Shown here: positions 1 to 12,168 of the stretch, piece by piece | Layout: every line of letters begins with the position of its first letter | How positions within the stretch are numbered: the stretch's first letter is position 1 | DNA from: Folioceros fuciformis | Taxonomy: Eukaryota > Anthocerotophyta > Anthocerotopsida > Anthocerotales | DNA: 26,075 bases | Direction of reading: 5' to 3' | NCBI GenBank assembly: GCA_049999805.1 | Contig: JBNGIO010006187.1 | Span: forward strand, 64,654-90,728 | The notes under the pieces: generated by a model | Databases searched by the model: none | What the model was told of the DNA's origin: nothing | The model's input: the letters and a program-made list of their open reading frames with translations, nothing else | Made by a program: the position numbers and the translations under genes

Positions 1-970
1 CCACCACGCGCAGCAGCGATGCCGGCCGGCCGGCCGCGCCTCTGCGCAGCCTCGCGATTCGGGATGCAGCGGCCTTGTCGACGAATTCCAGGGATACGCC
101 ACGCACGGCCGCGGAGCTGAGAGGGGCCGCCGCCTGGCCTGCCCGCAGCGCTGCCGCCATGCTGCTCGTTTCCTCTTCCCAAACTGAGCCGGCTCCTCTT
201 CCTTTGTGTCGGATGCCTTGCCCTGGCCTTCCTCCCTCCTTCCCCTTCCTTCCTTCCCCCTTCCTCTGTCTGTGCCAGCCAGTACCTGGTGCCTGCAGAT
301 ACACAACAATGTGCGAGCGAACACACGATCCACACAGGACAATGCAGGAGACGACCAAGAAAGGCGGAGGACAAACTGATTGCTGCTCCTGCTCCTCCTG
401 CCGCTGCTGCTGCTGCTGGTGCAACTGCTGCTCAGCGCGGGAGAAGCACAAAGGAAAGGACAGACTGGAGAGGGAGGGAGCCTACAGATCGCGGGGCCCG
501 GTGATTGGCGGGTTCTATGTGTGGAGGATAGACCATCTAAAAACCTCCTTCACAACAAATCGTTTTTTTCCCATTTCCTCCCAACCTTGGCCTGTCATAC
601 ACCTCCTCATGTTTTATGGCTAGATATTTCTAAAATTTACACCACAATTCATGCATCCGCATCATCCATGTCATGCTCCCTAGTTCCCAACCTATGTATG
701 TACATCTGATGTATGATGTATGATGGATGAAGATGAGATCAGATCATAATGTCGAGTGAGCTCGTCGGATCAGAATCCAACCCTAAGTGCATACACGCTG
801 TAGGTGTCGGTAGTCTCAGTCTGTAACCAGCGAGATAACACATCAGTTTGGTGTGCTGTAGGTAGCCTTAGTAAAGGAGGTGATTACTGTATCGGCGAGG
901 TGGTCTTGGGGTTTTTACGACCCAAGCCGGGGAGTCCTGTCAGTCTCCCCCCGTTTCCACCCGTCCAGCC
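1..970. other. 5' flank / probable promoter and 5' UTR of PIE1-like gene
   Basis: No convincing coding gene is seen here. The first 500 bases are GC-rich with a GGCCGGCC-type palindrome near 22-36, pyrimidine-rich stretches at 170-280 and CTG-type triplets near 400-430, which create long but low-complexity open frames. From about 540 to 740 the DNA becomes more AT-rich, with a small ATGTATG-type repeat near 690-730. The main ATG of the downstream gene is at 971. I infer promoter and 5' UTR but cannot place a start site. Confidence 0.4.
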
Positions 971-3900
971 ATGGACACGGTGAGATGCTACTCGCGCCGC
1001 AAGCGCGCCAAGGCTGCCGTTCCCGAAGCACAAGCTGCGCTTCAGGTGCCTCAAGGCGGTGATGGCAGCCAGGTGCAGGTGCAACAGCAGCAACAGGTGC
1101 CGGAGCCAGAGGTAGGTCCAGAGTCACTGCCGCTGATGCGGCCTGACAACGTTGGGGAACCAGGGTCTGAGCCTCACCACCGACTTCAGCACGAGCAGCA
1201 GACTCAGGAGGAGGAGGAGGAGGAGGAGGAGCAGCTCGGGCAAGAGTGGGGCCGGGTTGAGGACGCGGACGATGAGCGAAAGACTGCACCTACGCTGGAA
1301 TTGTCGCCTTCTGAGGACTCGGGCCTTGCCACGCCAGCGTACAAGCAGGGAGTTGAAGATGCGTTGCTTCAGCTTGCGGACCAGGAAACGCATCCGGAGC
1401 CTGCGCCTGAGCCGGAGCCCGGGCCCGGGCCCGGGCCCGGGCCGGAGCCGGAGTCGTTCCCGGACTCGAAACCAGAGCCTCTATCGGAAGAGGAACAGGA
1501 AGGAGAACCGCAATTGCACCTGGAACCCGCTCTGGAAGACCATGGACCTGACTCGCTCGCCCCAGTGGCGCAGCAGCACGAGTCTCATGAATATCAAGAT
1601 GATATTCTCAACCGAGCGGACGCCATATGGCAAAAGATTGAGGTTCAAAAATTCCCATCAGCCTGTTGTCATGCATAATCCCGCCTCGCTTGGCTTCGCT
1701 TTCAACACATTGTTTTTTCTAGCCTGTGTGTGTCACTGCCCTGCCCTGCGCCGGCCCCGCCTTGCCCATCCCAGTTGCGCTGATCTCTTTTCTTCTCTCG
1801 TGAATTTTGCAGACGTTGGAATCCACAAGAAAGCTTCCAGCTAGAGGAAGGGAGCCAGCTCGTTGCAAGACACACTGGGACTTCGTGCTGGAAGAGATGG
1901 CCTGGCTAGCCAAGGTCAGTGAAGCCCACAGCCCCGTCCCCCCTCTCCCCTGCCCCTCTTGCCCCGAACGCGTCTCACCTCGTCGTTTTGCAGCACTCTT
2001 GTGCTATAAATGTCTCACGCATTATTCTTACTGGATTTGCAAAGTGAATGACAAGTATTGATCGTGACAGGCAACATCCATCCACGGATGGTGAATGGAA
2101 TTTGGCAGGATTTTGATAGAGAGAGGAAGTGGAAGCTGACGCAAGCCAAGAAAGTGGCACTCAAGCTCAGCAAGATCAAAGTCGACCATGAAGCCAAGGG
2201 TGTTAAACGGCTGAAGGTGAGTACACATGCTGTCGCTCCCTTTGTCTTTGTCACCGTGAAGTTTTTCCTCCCAACCTCACTCGTAACGGAACGGCTACAG
2301 GAAGAACGGCAACGTGTGCGAAGGCTTGCCAGCAACATTGCTAAGGATGTTAAGAAGTTTTGGGTGAAAATCGACAAGCTTGTAAGACTTTCTTGGAAAT
2401 CATGTCCCGCATTCGCACGTAAGTATGCCATCCCAATACCGTTTCTGACCACCCGTCTATAATGTTGTTTCATCGGACAGTTAGCGTATAAGCACCAGCT
2501 TGAGGCGGAAGAGATAAAGAAAAGGGCACGTGACAGACATCTCGACTTTCTCCTTGGCCAGACTGAAAGGTAGCCCTACTGCCAGTTTGACATGTGACCA
2601 TACACTGCTAAACGTCGCCACGTTTCCTGTTTGCCTGTCAAATGCCTGTTTGTTCAGTGTCTATGTGCGAATGCCGGGCTGTTATGATGTGCATGGTGAT
2701 CGTCTGTTCAGCTCAATTTCCCAGTTGTCGCCTCACGAGTCAGCTCCGTGGCAGGTACTCGACTATGTTGGCAGAGACAATGTTGGCAGATCCATGCTTG
2801 ATTTCTGCACCAAAGTCCCCCCTGCTTACGTCCTCCGCGCCATTTGCTCCCAATGCAGGCACGGAAGCTGGAAGTCTGCTGTCCCTTGGACATCAGCACG
2901 AGGATCATGTTTCTAGAGAACATTTAAGCCCAAGTTCAACTGCTAACGGTGCAGGTGGCAATGAATTGGAGCTAGAACAGCACAATAAGGTTGTTGGGAA
3001 TGACTCATCTGCGACACCAAAGCTGGAGATCTTCCTTGGGGATACAGATCCAGGTGTGGAAAATGCTAATGGAGTTCTACCACATCCGTCTTTCAATAAA
3101 GATGTCTCAAGCGGGTGGCAGGTCAATGTGGGAATGGCTGATACGGAAAGCACTCTTCCCATGCCTGACAAGAACGCTAGCATCCCCTTGGGCGAGGGGG
3201 TGCCTAATAACTCTGAAAAACCTGGCTCTACACGTGGAGGATGGACGGGCCAGTCTCTAGGCAGTGGTTGCCCTAAGGAGCGTGAGCTTGTGCATCAGGT
3301 GCATCATGAGAAGGACGACCCTGTTGATGCAAGCACCTTGTCCATTGCCACGACGGCAGAAGTAGAAGAGGATGTAGTCAACGAATGTGGGGCAACAGTG
3401 GGGGCGTCCATAGCTGTTCCAAGTTCAAGTGGTCACGTGGATAACCTTCAACCTCCAGCCGAGTGCCTTCCGGGGACATTACGAACAAGGCCAAAGGGTC
3501 CAGACATGCATCTTGAAACCTTCAGTTTGTCTACTCGTGGCTCAGAGCACGCCAATGAAGAAGATGCGGATGAAAGGTTAGGAAGGGAACTACTCGTTGA
3601 TGCTGCAGCTGCTGCACAATCTGCTCAACCAACCGGGCATACCTTCTCTACAACGAAGGTTAGGACAGAGTCGCCCTTCCTCTTGAAGCATTGTCTACGG
3701 GAATACCAGCATATTGGATTGGATTGGTTGGTAACAATGTACGAAAAACGGTTGAATGGCATTCTGGCAGATGAAATGGGTCTTGGGAAAACAATCATGA
3801 CTATTTCTCTACTTGCGCTCTTAGCTTGTCAGAAGGGTATATGGGGACCTCATCTGATTGTCGTCCCAACAAGTGTTATGCTTAACTGGGAAACAGAATT

Positions 3901-6900
3901 CATGAAGTGGTGTCCTGCATTTAAGGTGATGACATATTTTGGCAATGCAAGAGAGCGGAAGATCAAACGCCAAGGTTGGTCCAAACCCAACTCGTTTCAT
4001 ATCTGTATTACCACATATAGGCTGGTTATTCAGGATGCCAAAGCTTTTAAACGGAAGAAATGGAAGTACTTGATTCTGGATGAGGCACACCTCATAAAGA
4101 ATTGGAGGTCTCAAAGATGGCAGACACTTTTAAACTTCAACTCTAAACGAAGAATTCTTTTGACTGGGACGCCGTTACAAAATGACCTGATGGAGCTTTG
4201 GTCCCTTATGCATTTTTTAATGCCGCATGTCTTCCAGTCCCATCAGCAATTCCGTGACTGGTTCAGCAACCCCATCTCTGGAATGGTTGAGGGGCAGGAG
4301 CAGGTGAACAAAGAACTGGTGGAACGGTTGCACAATGTGCTCCGCCCCTTTTTGTTACGCCGGTTGAAGCAGGATGTGGAGAAGCAGCTGCCGATGAAGT
4401 ATGAGCATGTCGTTCTTTGCAGGCTCTCAAAGAGGCAGCGCAATTTGTATGAGGACTTTATGGCCAGCTCTGAGACACAGGCTACACTGGCGAGTGGCAA
4501 CTTTCTTGGCATGATAAATGTGCTGATGCAGCTGAGGAAGGTGTGCAATCATCCAGATCTTTTTGAAGGCCGCCCTATCATATCCTCATGTGACATGCCT
4601 GGTCTTGACATGAATCTAAGTTCTGGCGTATGGTCGGTCTTAGAAGAGGTGAGTCCCATGTCAGCTGTGGACTTGAGTCATCTTAACCTCCTTATTGGAA
4701 ATTTGGAGTTTGAAATGTCGTCATGGGCATGTGAAGAGATAAAAGATCTCGCAACTCCAACCTCCCTGATTGAAGAAATCTCAAGCACAGGGCAAGATAG
4801 TTGGGGTTCGCAACAGAAGAACCCTGTGTCTGACTCCGAATTTGGTGGGCTTATTGAAGAGATACAGGCTTCCCTTGCAGAACAGAAACTGCAGCAGCGG
4901 AGGGAAAGGGCCTTAGGCTTGGCAGTGATGAACACGATGCGCTGCAGTCTGGCGCCCATTTATGGGTTAAGCTTACGACAGACTCTGGTTGTGGAGCACC
5001 CTGTGTATGATGTGCACAAGATCAAAATGGAGGAGCGTAGATACTTCGATTTCTCGTCCAAGATTGCCGATATGGTACTTCTACCCATTGTCAGGATGGA
5101 ATCCCTGGTAGAGCTCATCGAAGCCTTTGTTTTCGCCATTCCAGCTGCTCGAGCATTACCACCTGTTGGCTGGTTCACCCAAAAGTCTCTGCCAGCTAAT
5201 CCCCTCAGGTCCGCACTGCAAGAGACTAAGATTGCGAGAGAAGTGAGTGAACTGCTTGTTCCTCTGAGACCGGTGTTTGTTCGGAGGCAACTCTTCTTCC
5301 CTGACAGAAGGCTCTTGCAGTTTGATTGTGGGAAGCTTCAAGAACTAGCATCTTTGCTACGTCGTCTGAAATCAGAAGGACATAGGGCTCTGATTTTCAC
5401 TCAGATGACAAAGATGCTTGATATTCTTGAGAGTTTCATTAATCTGTACGGGTATACCTATATGAGGTTGGATGGCTCAACCAAACCTGAGCAGCGTCAA
5501 ATACTTATGCAGCGTTTTAATACGAACAAGAAAATCTTTCTGTTCATTCTTTCCACACGGAGTGGTGGGGTTGGAATCAACTTAGTTGGTGCTGATACTG
5601 TTATTTTCTATGATAGTGATTGGAATCCTGCAATGGACCTACAAGCTCAAGATAGGTGCCATCGAATAGGTCAGACAAGGGAGGTTCACATCTACAGATT
5701 GGTTAGTGAGAGCACTGTGGAAGAGAACATCCTGAAGAAAGCAAACCAGAAAAGACTGTTAGATGACTTAGTGATCCAAAGTGGCAGTTACAACACAGAG
5801 TTTTTCAAGAAGCTGGATCCTATGGAATTACTTTCTGGGCTGAGGAGTGGGAAATCTGTTGGGAGTGCAGAAGCTCCTGGGACAGCAGACGAAAACAAGG
5901 CTACAGCTTCCAAGCAGGAAGTTTCAAATGCAGATGTTGATGCTGCCTTGAAAAATGCAGAGGACGAAGCTGACTACATGGCTATGAAGCGAGCTGAACA
6001 AGAACAGGATGCTGAGAATCAGGAGTTCACTGAAGAGGGATTCGCAGGGATTTTGGATGATGAAGAATGTGCGGATGAGAATGGCGGGGTCAAGGCACTG
6101 GAGGAAATTTCCCCTGCACAACCTGTGAATGGTGACGCTAATGAACTTCCAGTTCTGGTCTCGAAGGAGAGTTCAAGCATGTTAACAACAACTGTTCCTG
6201 CTGAGCCTGAAGAAGACATAGATATGCTCGCAGATGTTAGGCAGATGGCTGCTGCTGCAGCAGCTGCTGGCAAAGACAGCATTTCCTTTGAGGACCAATT
6301 GCAGCCAGTCGAACGGTATGCTATGCGCCTTCTCGAATTCTGGGATGGTCTGCCTAGAAAGAACACGAGTGAAGCTCAAGCGGTGTATGAGGAGAAAGAG
6401 TGGGAACTTGACCAGCTTGAGAAGCTGAAGGAGGAACAAGAGGCAGAGATTGATGAGGACAATGAACCTTTGTTCTACGAAAGTATGTTAGCAGGAATAA
6501 CCTATGTGAAAACTATGGTTGTGTAAGGCGAACTTTGCTTGGTGTCTAACGCAGTGTGGTCAGGTCAGCTCATGGCATTGGTGGTATTTGTGGCAGGCTG
6601 GGACACAACATTCGCGAATGAAGCGTATCGACAGCAGGTTGAAGTGTTAGTTCAGCAACAGGTTTGTGATTTGTTCCTAGTGTTCTGCCGGTGTTGTTTC
6701 CCTTCTCTGGTCTACATTGACACCCTGCTTTCAAACACGTCAAATTGTTTGTGGTGTGTGGTGATCGGTGTATAGGAGAATCAAAGACTGGAATGGGAAG
6801 CCATTAACGAGGAGATGTACGATGCTGACAGGTATGTAGTCTGACAGTGAATATTCTGTTCAAGAGGACTCTTTCCAATGTAGTGAGGCATGGCATGTTG

Positions 6901-9900
6901 AAGAGTCTAAGATATGGCTCCTGCTTGTTCGGTCAGAGCTGTAGAAGAAGCTGCAGCCACAGTTGTTGGTGCAGAGATTTTTAAGCTGAAGCGTAAGTCA
7001 AAAGATAAGTTGAAGCTGAAGAAGACCAAGTTCAAATCTCTGCGACATGATGGGTTTCCCAGACACAGGACAGAAGCCAATTTGAAGCCTACTGTATCCG
7101 ATGAGTTTGTGAGCCCAAGCGCTGAAGATGCTAGAGCAGACATGTCACTGGTCCCAGCTCGCAGTCCATCTCAAAGGAAGCGAAAGGCTCCCAAACTACT
7201 GGAAGAAGAACTTCTTGTGGAAATGGAGCAAAGAAAGTTATGGAAGGAAAGTGCAATTAGAGACCGTGGTGCTGGAAAAACGAAGTCCAAGAAAGGGCCA
7301 AGCAGATTAAGCAATGAGAGGGCCCTAGAGTTTGGAGATGAAGAATGGCCAGGATCGATTCGTCCTGAATCGATTGTAATGCCATCCCCAGCGAATGCCT
7401 CGACAAAAACGCCTTTGAAATCTAAACTGAGTGGCATGAATCTGAAAAAGGGACCACTCGTTATGTTAGAGAGGGAAAAGAAAAAGGATGCCACAAAGTC
7501 TTTGGATCAGGTCCCTCAGGCTGATCCCTGGGTGCCTGCTGAAGATGCTGTGTTGTGTGCAGTTCTCCATGAATATGGAGGCAATTGGCAGCTGGCCAGT
7601 GATGCGTTGGCTGGGCTTCCTGATGGTGGTGTGTATAGGGGTCGATATCGGCACCCTATCCACTGTCGGGAAAGATTCAGACAGCTCCTTGCACAAAATG
7701 CTTCCGCAGCAAATGGTGATCCTACAGCTTCCAAAATTGCTGCTGCAAATGCTCCGTTGAAGGTCACAGAGGTGAAACACCTGGGTCTCTGCTATGGTTG
7801 CTGTGCTATCCTGTGTCTGGATTAGATCTCTTTTGGTGGATGGTTTTACTAATGTATACTTCATTTGCTTCATTTGCTGCAGGAGCACACCAAGAGGCTG
7901 TTGGAAGTTGTACAGCAGCTTCCAGATGACGAGTTTTTGTTGCAGCGCCACTTCAGTGCCGTGCTAGAGGTCGTTCAGAAGTCATCCACACGCTTAGAAG
8001 CACTGGGAGGAAGCAGTGGGATCATTTCCCCTCATTCTGGAACATTTATATCGTTGAAGAGCTTGAAGTGGCTGCCTTCAGCCCTTTCTGGCCTCAGCGA
8101 CGCAGAACTACTTATAAAAAACAGTGGTCTCTCTCAAGCTTCCCACCTGTCGGTGTCAGCATTGATTGAGCAGGCATCAGAGGTTAGAAGTGGTGGTATT
8201 GACCAAGCTCTGGATGTAAAGACAAACAGCTCTCAACTAGATTACTTCACTCAAGAGCCCATGGCAGATGATGAGATGACGTTCATTGCTAGCCTCTTAG
8301 TTGGCCCTAAGGCTGCTGCCAAGGGTTCTGTATCTCCATCAGGATCAGGTCACGTTCAAAGTACAGGGCAGCGGGTTTCTATCGAGAAGTTGTTTGATCT
8401 GAGAACCATGCCAGATGAATCAAGCTTTTCGAATGGACTGAGACCTTTGCTGACAGACATTGTCGACCAGCGGTTCAGGTATTACTTAGCACTTGTGAAT
8501 CGTAGGGAATGTTTCATGTGGCCCTGGTCCCTTCAAGGATTCTATCTGCAGTTTAATTTAGGCCTGCCTACCGATGCTAAGACTACTTGCTTTGGCATAA
8601 GAGCTCATGGGGTGTCCTGTGGTTGCAGGAATGCCATGAAGATATTTGGTGACGGAGACGCTCTGAAGTGGGTCTCTGCTGCAGGGACCGTGACAGGTGT
8701 TGCTGGCGCAGAACTCCCGACAAGAAGAATGGCGGGTAAGAAGCGTCCATCTCGGGATGCCAGTAAGCCCCCAAAACCAAAACAGGCACGGGTGCAGGGC
8801 GAGCCAAAAAAGGGATCCAACAAGACGCTTTGGCAACCTGATATTGTTGAGAGTGGGTCGATGCCCTGCCAAGCATCAGGAGGCTTTGAAAAAACGCAGC
8901 AGCTAGCGGCAGAGGCGGCTGAACCAGAACAGGTAGTTCCTTGCCCTCTACCTGTGCCGGGGGTCCAAGATGTTCAGGACAAGCATCAGGTTGGGTGATC
9001 CACATATTTCAAAAGTCCCAGGAAGTGGCCTGTCTAGAACTTTTCTCGGGATGGTGGTGATAATCTTAAATTTTACTTGGGCCATTCTATTATTATCTTG
9101 GGTCCTGTAGCTAGTGCAAGGAGGGTTGCTGCAGGGTGGATGTTGTAACGTAAGTCAGCTGCTAAGAGTGACTGCCAAAAGCTTAAACTGGGATTTTGTG
9201 GGTGCGGTGCCAAATGATCTAATAAGTTCTTTTTGGAGTGGTGTTGAAAAGGGTAAGCTTGGTTTGCATTAGCAAAGGCAAATTCTAGATGCAACATGGT
9301 GTTCGTCTTGCCTGATGTAATTTGTTTGGTTGTAAAGGGAAGCACACAACGACTTCGAGCAACTGAACTTGCTGGCGATGGTGGTGATGTCCTCAGCAGT
9401 AGGTCAAACTCATCAGCAATTCGAAAGGCCAATGACTACAGTGGGCGTTTTGGTGGATCTCCTGGAAGGGGGAATGCATGTTTGCCTGGAGATGAAATCG
9501 CAGCTGGGCCTCGGAGTAGCATACAAGTGAAGGTATTGGAGGGTATGTCTCCTCTTCACATTGGAGTGAGGACTCAAGGAGTCCCTGGGCGAAGCAGTAC
9601 GGTGCCCACCGGAGGTGAACCGAAGATGGCGGGTCTTCATTCCAGGTCAAGCATTTCAAGACTACTCGCAAATTCCAGAGGCTTGGTTGTGTTGCCTCCA
9701 TCCTTGGAAGCCAAGGTGACCTCCCCAAGGTGGTCTCAGATCCCATCGAGTAGGGAAGAACATGCAACGACAGGAGCTTCTAGGCTGCTCCCGACTAATT
9801 TGTGGGCTAGCAGTGATCCAGATAGTAGGTTAGACAATTCTCGAAGATGTGTAGGGAGACAAACTAGAAGACCACCAGAGCATGGCAATGCTCCAGAAGC

Positions 9901-10627
9901 ACCTGAAGGCAGTTTCCAGAGGCACTGCCAAGATGGTGAGCATATTCGCTATCAGGTACAAGCAGAACAAGGTCAGTGTAAACCGGCATCCAATACTGGC
10001 CAGGTTCAGCCTGAAGTTTTTCTGGGTAACTATTATTCGAGATCTTCCAGGTCTCACCCTCAGGCTGCTGAAAATCCTGTCTGGACGGGTGTTGGGGATC
10101 ACGCTGTGAGGGAGTCAACTGCGTGGGTGGAGGATCGACCTGCAACTCATCCTAGGAATGACTTGTTCTCAGCGAGTAGTCCTGTCGTGTGTGAGCATTC
10201 GAGAGGATTGCTCGTAGAGTATCAACTATCAGCACTGGAGGCAGCAAGAAGGCTTCAAGGGTTAGAGGCCTCCGTTGGGTTCCCAGGTCGAGGTTTTTGT
10301 GGCCTGTCCTCAGATTTCCCTGGGTTTGGTTCAAATTCTCAGTCGGTGAAGGGTTTAGGTCATGTTTTGCCCTCGAGTTCTTTCTCGGAGCCGTATGTCA
10401 GTATTCCCTCTCCGTCTTATCCCAGTTCAAGCAACTTGAGGGGTTCTGCTCATCAATCAACATATCAGCTTTCAACTCATCAGCTTTCCCGCCCTAGCTT
10501 TCCTGTCAAAGTCAGGTCCCAATGGGACGTCTCTCCCGGCCGAGCACGTTCCGTAGCTTCTGACGCCCCTCTTAGCAGTAGCTTTCAGCAGGACTCTGCG
10601 GGGACTTCAAATTCTCCGTCCTTGTGA
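971..10627 (+). CDS. PIE1: SWR1-type chromatin-remodelling ATPase, PIE1 orthologue (multi-exon)
   Basis: This is the catalytic subunit of the plant SWR1 complex, which exchanges H2A for H2A.Z in nucleosomes. Predicted exons: 971-1642, 1813-1914, 2109-2216, 2301-2381, 2481-2569, 2755-6482, 6597-6661, 6776-6831, 6937-7771, 7883-8478, 8629-8932 and 9338-10627. All have GT-AG borders and compatible phases and give about 2,640 aa, longer than Arabidopsis PIE1 (about 2,050). The N-terminus is acidic and Pro-rich. Exons 2-5 encode the HSA domain (KTHWDFVLEEMAWLAK through LLGQTER, about aa 243-350). Exon 6 holds the Snf2 ATPase: Walker A DEMGLGKT near aa 690, DEAH near aa 792, then the long insertion typical of INO80/SWR1 ATPases, then the helicase C part with DGSTKPEQRQ and QAQDRCHRIGQ. 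A SANT/Myb-like segment (WVPAEDAVLCAVLHEYGGNW) lies near aa 1830-1885. Family identity is certain; the last two junctions are less so. Confidence 0.93.
1207..1231 (+). repeat. GAG triplet run (poly-Glu) in exon 1 of PIE1
   Basis: An uninterrupted GAG run encodes a Glu stretch in the acidic N-terminal region of the PIE1-like protein. It is probably a length-variable coding microsatellite. Confidence 0.8.
1411..1455 (+). repeat. CCCGGG hexamer repeat encoding Pro-Gly / Pro-Glu dipeptides
   Basis: Tandem CCCGGG units (core 1418-1443) flanked by GCCGGAG encode a PEPEPGPGPGPG-type tract. The DNA is self-complementary, so polymerase slippage and misassembly are both possible. It lies in the poorly conserved N-terminal region of the PIE1-like protein. 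Confidence 0.8.
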
Positions 10628-10918
10628 CTGTAACCTTTGACTGGAATCTGCTCTCTCGTAGGTTGATGGTGTCGAGGAAGCCTATTTTTTCCCCTGTTCA
10701 GGGTGATCTCCTCTGTATTTTGGTAACGTTTCATTTTTTATAAAGATGGGTGGGTTGTTCAGTGAGGGTTTGGGGGACTTTACCCTCGGAAATCCGTCCA
10801 GCTAGTGAATCTGAGAAGTCTCCGTGGCAACAGGAAAAGGAAGCCAGTAGAGCAATTTAAGGACACGAATAGTAGATTGTCTCTGAGACACCAGCGGGTT
10901 GGAGATTTCCTTGAAGAC
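10628..10918 (+). other. PIE1 3' UTR and promoter region of the pentapeptide-protein gene
   Basis: Only about 290 bases separate the PIE1 stop from the proposed start of the next gene on the same strand. The stretch contains a T-rich block with TTTTTTATAAA near 10733-10745, which could serve 3'-end formation or initiation. An in-frame ATG-like start further upstream (10805) would lengthen the next protein, but the transit-peptide-like sequence begins at 10919. Nothing else is recognised. Confidence 0.35.
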
Positions 10919-12168
10919 ATGGAGGCTCTGAGCTCGAGGTGTTGCGTTACCTCCACCTTTCGGAATTCTCGGTTGTCTGAGGCTTCGGTGATTCCGGTGA
11001 TTGCTATTCCAATGCCGTGCTGCAGTGACCCAGATCGTGAGGAGCCTTCCTGTGGTGACACACTCCTTCCTATCTCTGTGTAGACTGGCCAAAAGAGCTC
11101 CAACCATCTAGTCCACGCTGTAGCCAGGACGATTGATGCTGAATCGTGCAATGGGGTAAGCAAGAACCGAGGGCCCCCTGACTCCGAGGGATCGAACAAG
11201 CGGAGGCAGCGAGTCAGGGAAGGCTTGAGCAGCATTGCTGCCGGCGCGTTACTGGGAATCGCGGTCAGCACCTTCGCTGTCTCTGCACCGACCGCCCTTG
11301 CCAATTTCCTGGTAAGCAATACCACACCTAAGCGCCAGCTTCCTTCTGTATCAGGCACGTCATTTGACTGCTTGCGTATCGGAATTGCGATGACAGAGCT
11401 ACGACCATGCTGAAATGCGAGGTGCCGACCTGTCGCAGCAGGACTTACGGGGAGCCGTTTTTGCAGGTACAAGCCAGTTCCATAACCCAATCTTTCGCCT
11501 TCTCGTTTCTTGCTACCGCGCAGACAAACCACTTGTAGGGTCTCGTTTGCAGCATGTGACTGTAGACAAATAAACCTGGAAGGCTCCAACCTGGATAACA
11601 CCACGGACACTTTCGCTGGCTTTCAAGGGGCAAACCTCAAGGATACTAGCTGGTAGCACATTCTTCTCTTAGCCTCGTCCTCCCACTTAATAGTTGTGTA
11701 CTGGGCACTCCATTTCCTCTCTGCTCCAGATGTTGCTCTCATTTGTTTCCTGCGGTGATCAGGGTTAGGGCTTTGGCGGATAGGGTTGTCTTTCGCAGTT
11801 CCAACCTGCAAAATGGTATGCGGGTGCTCATAACACTTGTCGAAAATCCTCACACGTTGTTGCTCCATTACTCCACGGGCCTAATTCATCCTGGCTTGTG
11901 TCGGGTCCTGCAGCGAACTTCACCAACGCTATTCTGAGTGGGTCGCAATTTGAAGGTACTGCAGTTAGTGCCAGGTAGAGGCAGAGAGCCGTAGCGCCCG
12001 AATCCATCTCTCCCTCAAAGTGGCTTCCATTTTGCAGATGCAGACATCACAGGGGCTGATTTCACAGAAGCTATCCTGGACAAGTCTCAGAGGCTGAAGA
12101 TGTGCAAGAAAGCCACAGGCGTGAATCCAGTCACGGGAGTGGAAACCCGCGAAAGCCTATTTTGTTGA
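10919..12168 (+). CDS. Thylakoid-lumen pentapeptide-repeat protein (multi-exon)
   Basis: This is a probable nucleus-encoded chloroplast protein with a right-handed pentapeptide-repeat fold; family members such as Arabidopsis TL15/TL17-type proteins lie in the thylakoid lumen, with no settled biochemical role. Proposed exons: 10919-10987 (uncertain), 11084-11311, 11397-11466, 11553-11652, 11799-11815, 11914-11955 and 12038-12168, giving about 218 aa. The start MEALSSRCC... looks like a stromal transit peptide. It is followed by a twin-Arg segment (KRRQRV), a hydrophobic stretch and a lumenal cleavage motif APTALA, as in Tat substrates. Pentapeptides follow: [41 protein letters not shown]. The C-terminus ([20 protein letters not shown]) fits the conserved end I recall for this family. 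The frame is closed by a TAG at 11081 unless an intron of about 96 nt is removed, so the N-terminal junction is the weak point. Confidence 0.82.
11799..11815 (+). other. 17-nt microexon in the pentapeptide-protein gene
   Basis: Seventeen bases lie between a good acceptor (TTTCGCAG) and a GTATGC donor. In phase with the neighbouring exons (phase 2 in, phase 1 out) they complete the repeat CSNLQNANF. Skipping the exon would shift the frame, so its inclusion is needed for the conserved C-terminus. Confidence 0.75.

Noticed and set aside
75-623. 182-codon open frame with Cys-rich stretch
   Set aside because: Low complexity from CTG/TCC triplets, no domain, and overlapping long frames in other phases.
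872-886. AAAGGAGGTGATTA, resembling a ribosome-binding site or the complement of the 16S rRNA end
   Set aside because: The surrounding genes are spliced plant nuclear genes; the match is short and has no rRNA context.
9393-9767. Open frames on the minus strand across the PIE1 last exon
   Set aside because: They overlap the longer plus-strand frame that is in phase with PIE1 and show no domain.
10780-11610. 276-codon open frame on the minus strand
   Set aside because: It is antisense to the pentapeptide gene, whose spliced product has a recognisable transit signal, repeats and conserved C-terminus; the antisense frame matches nothing I know.
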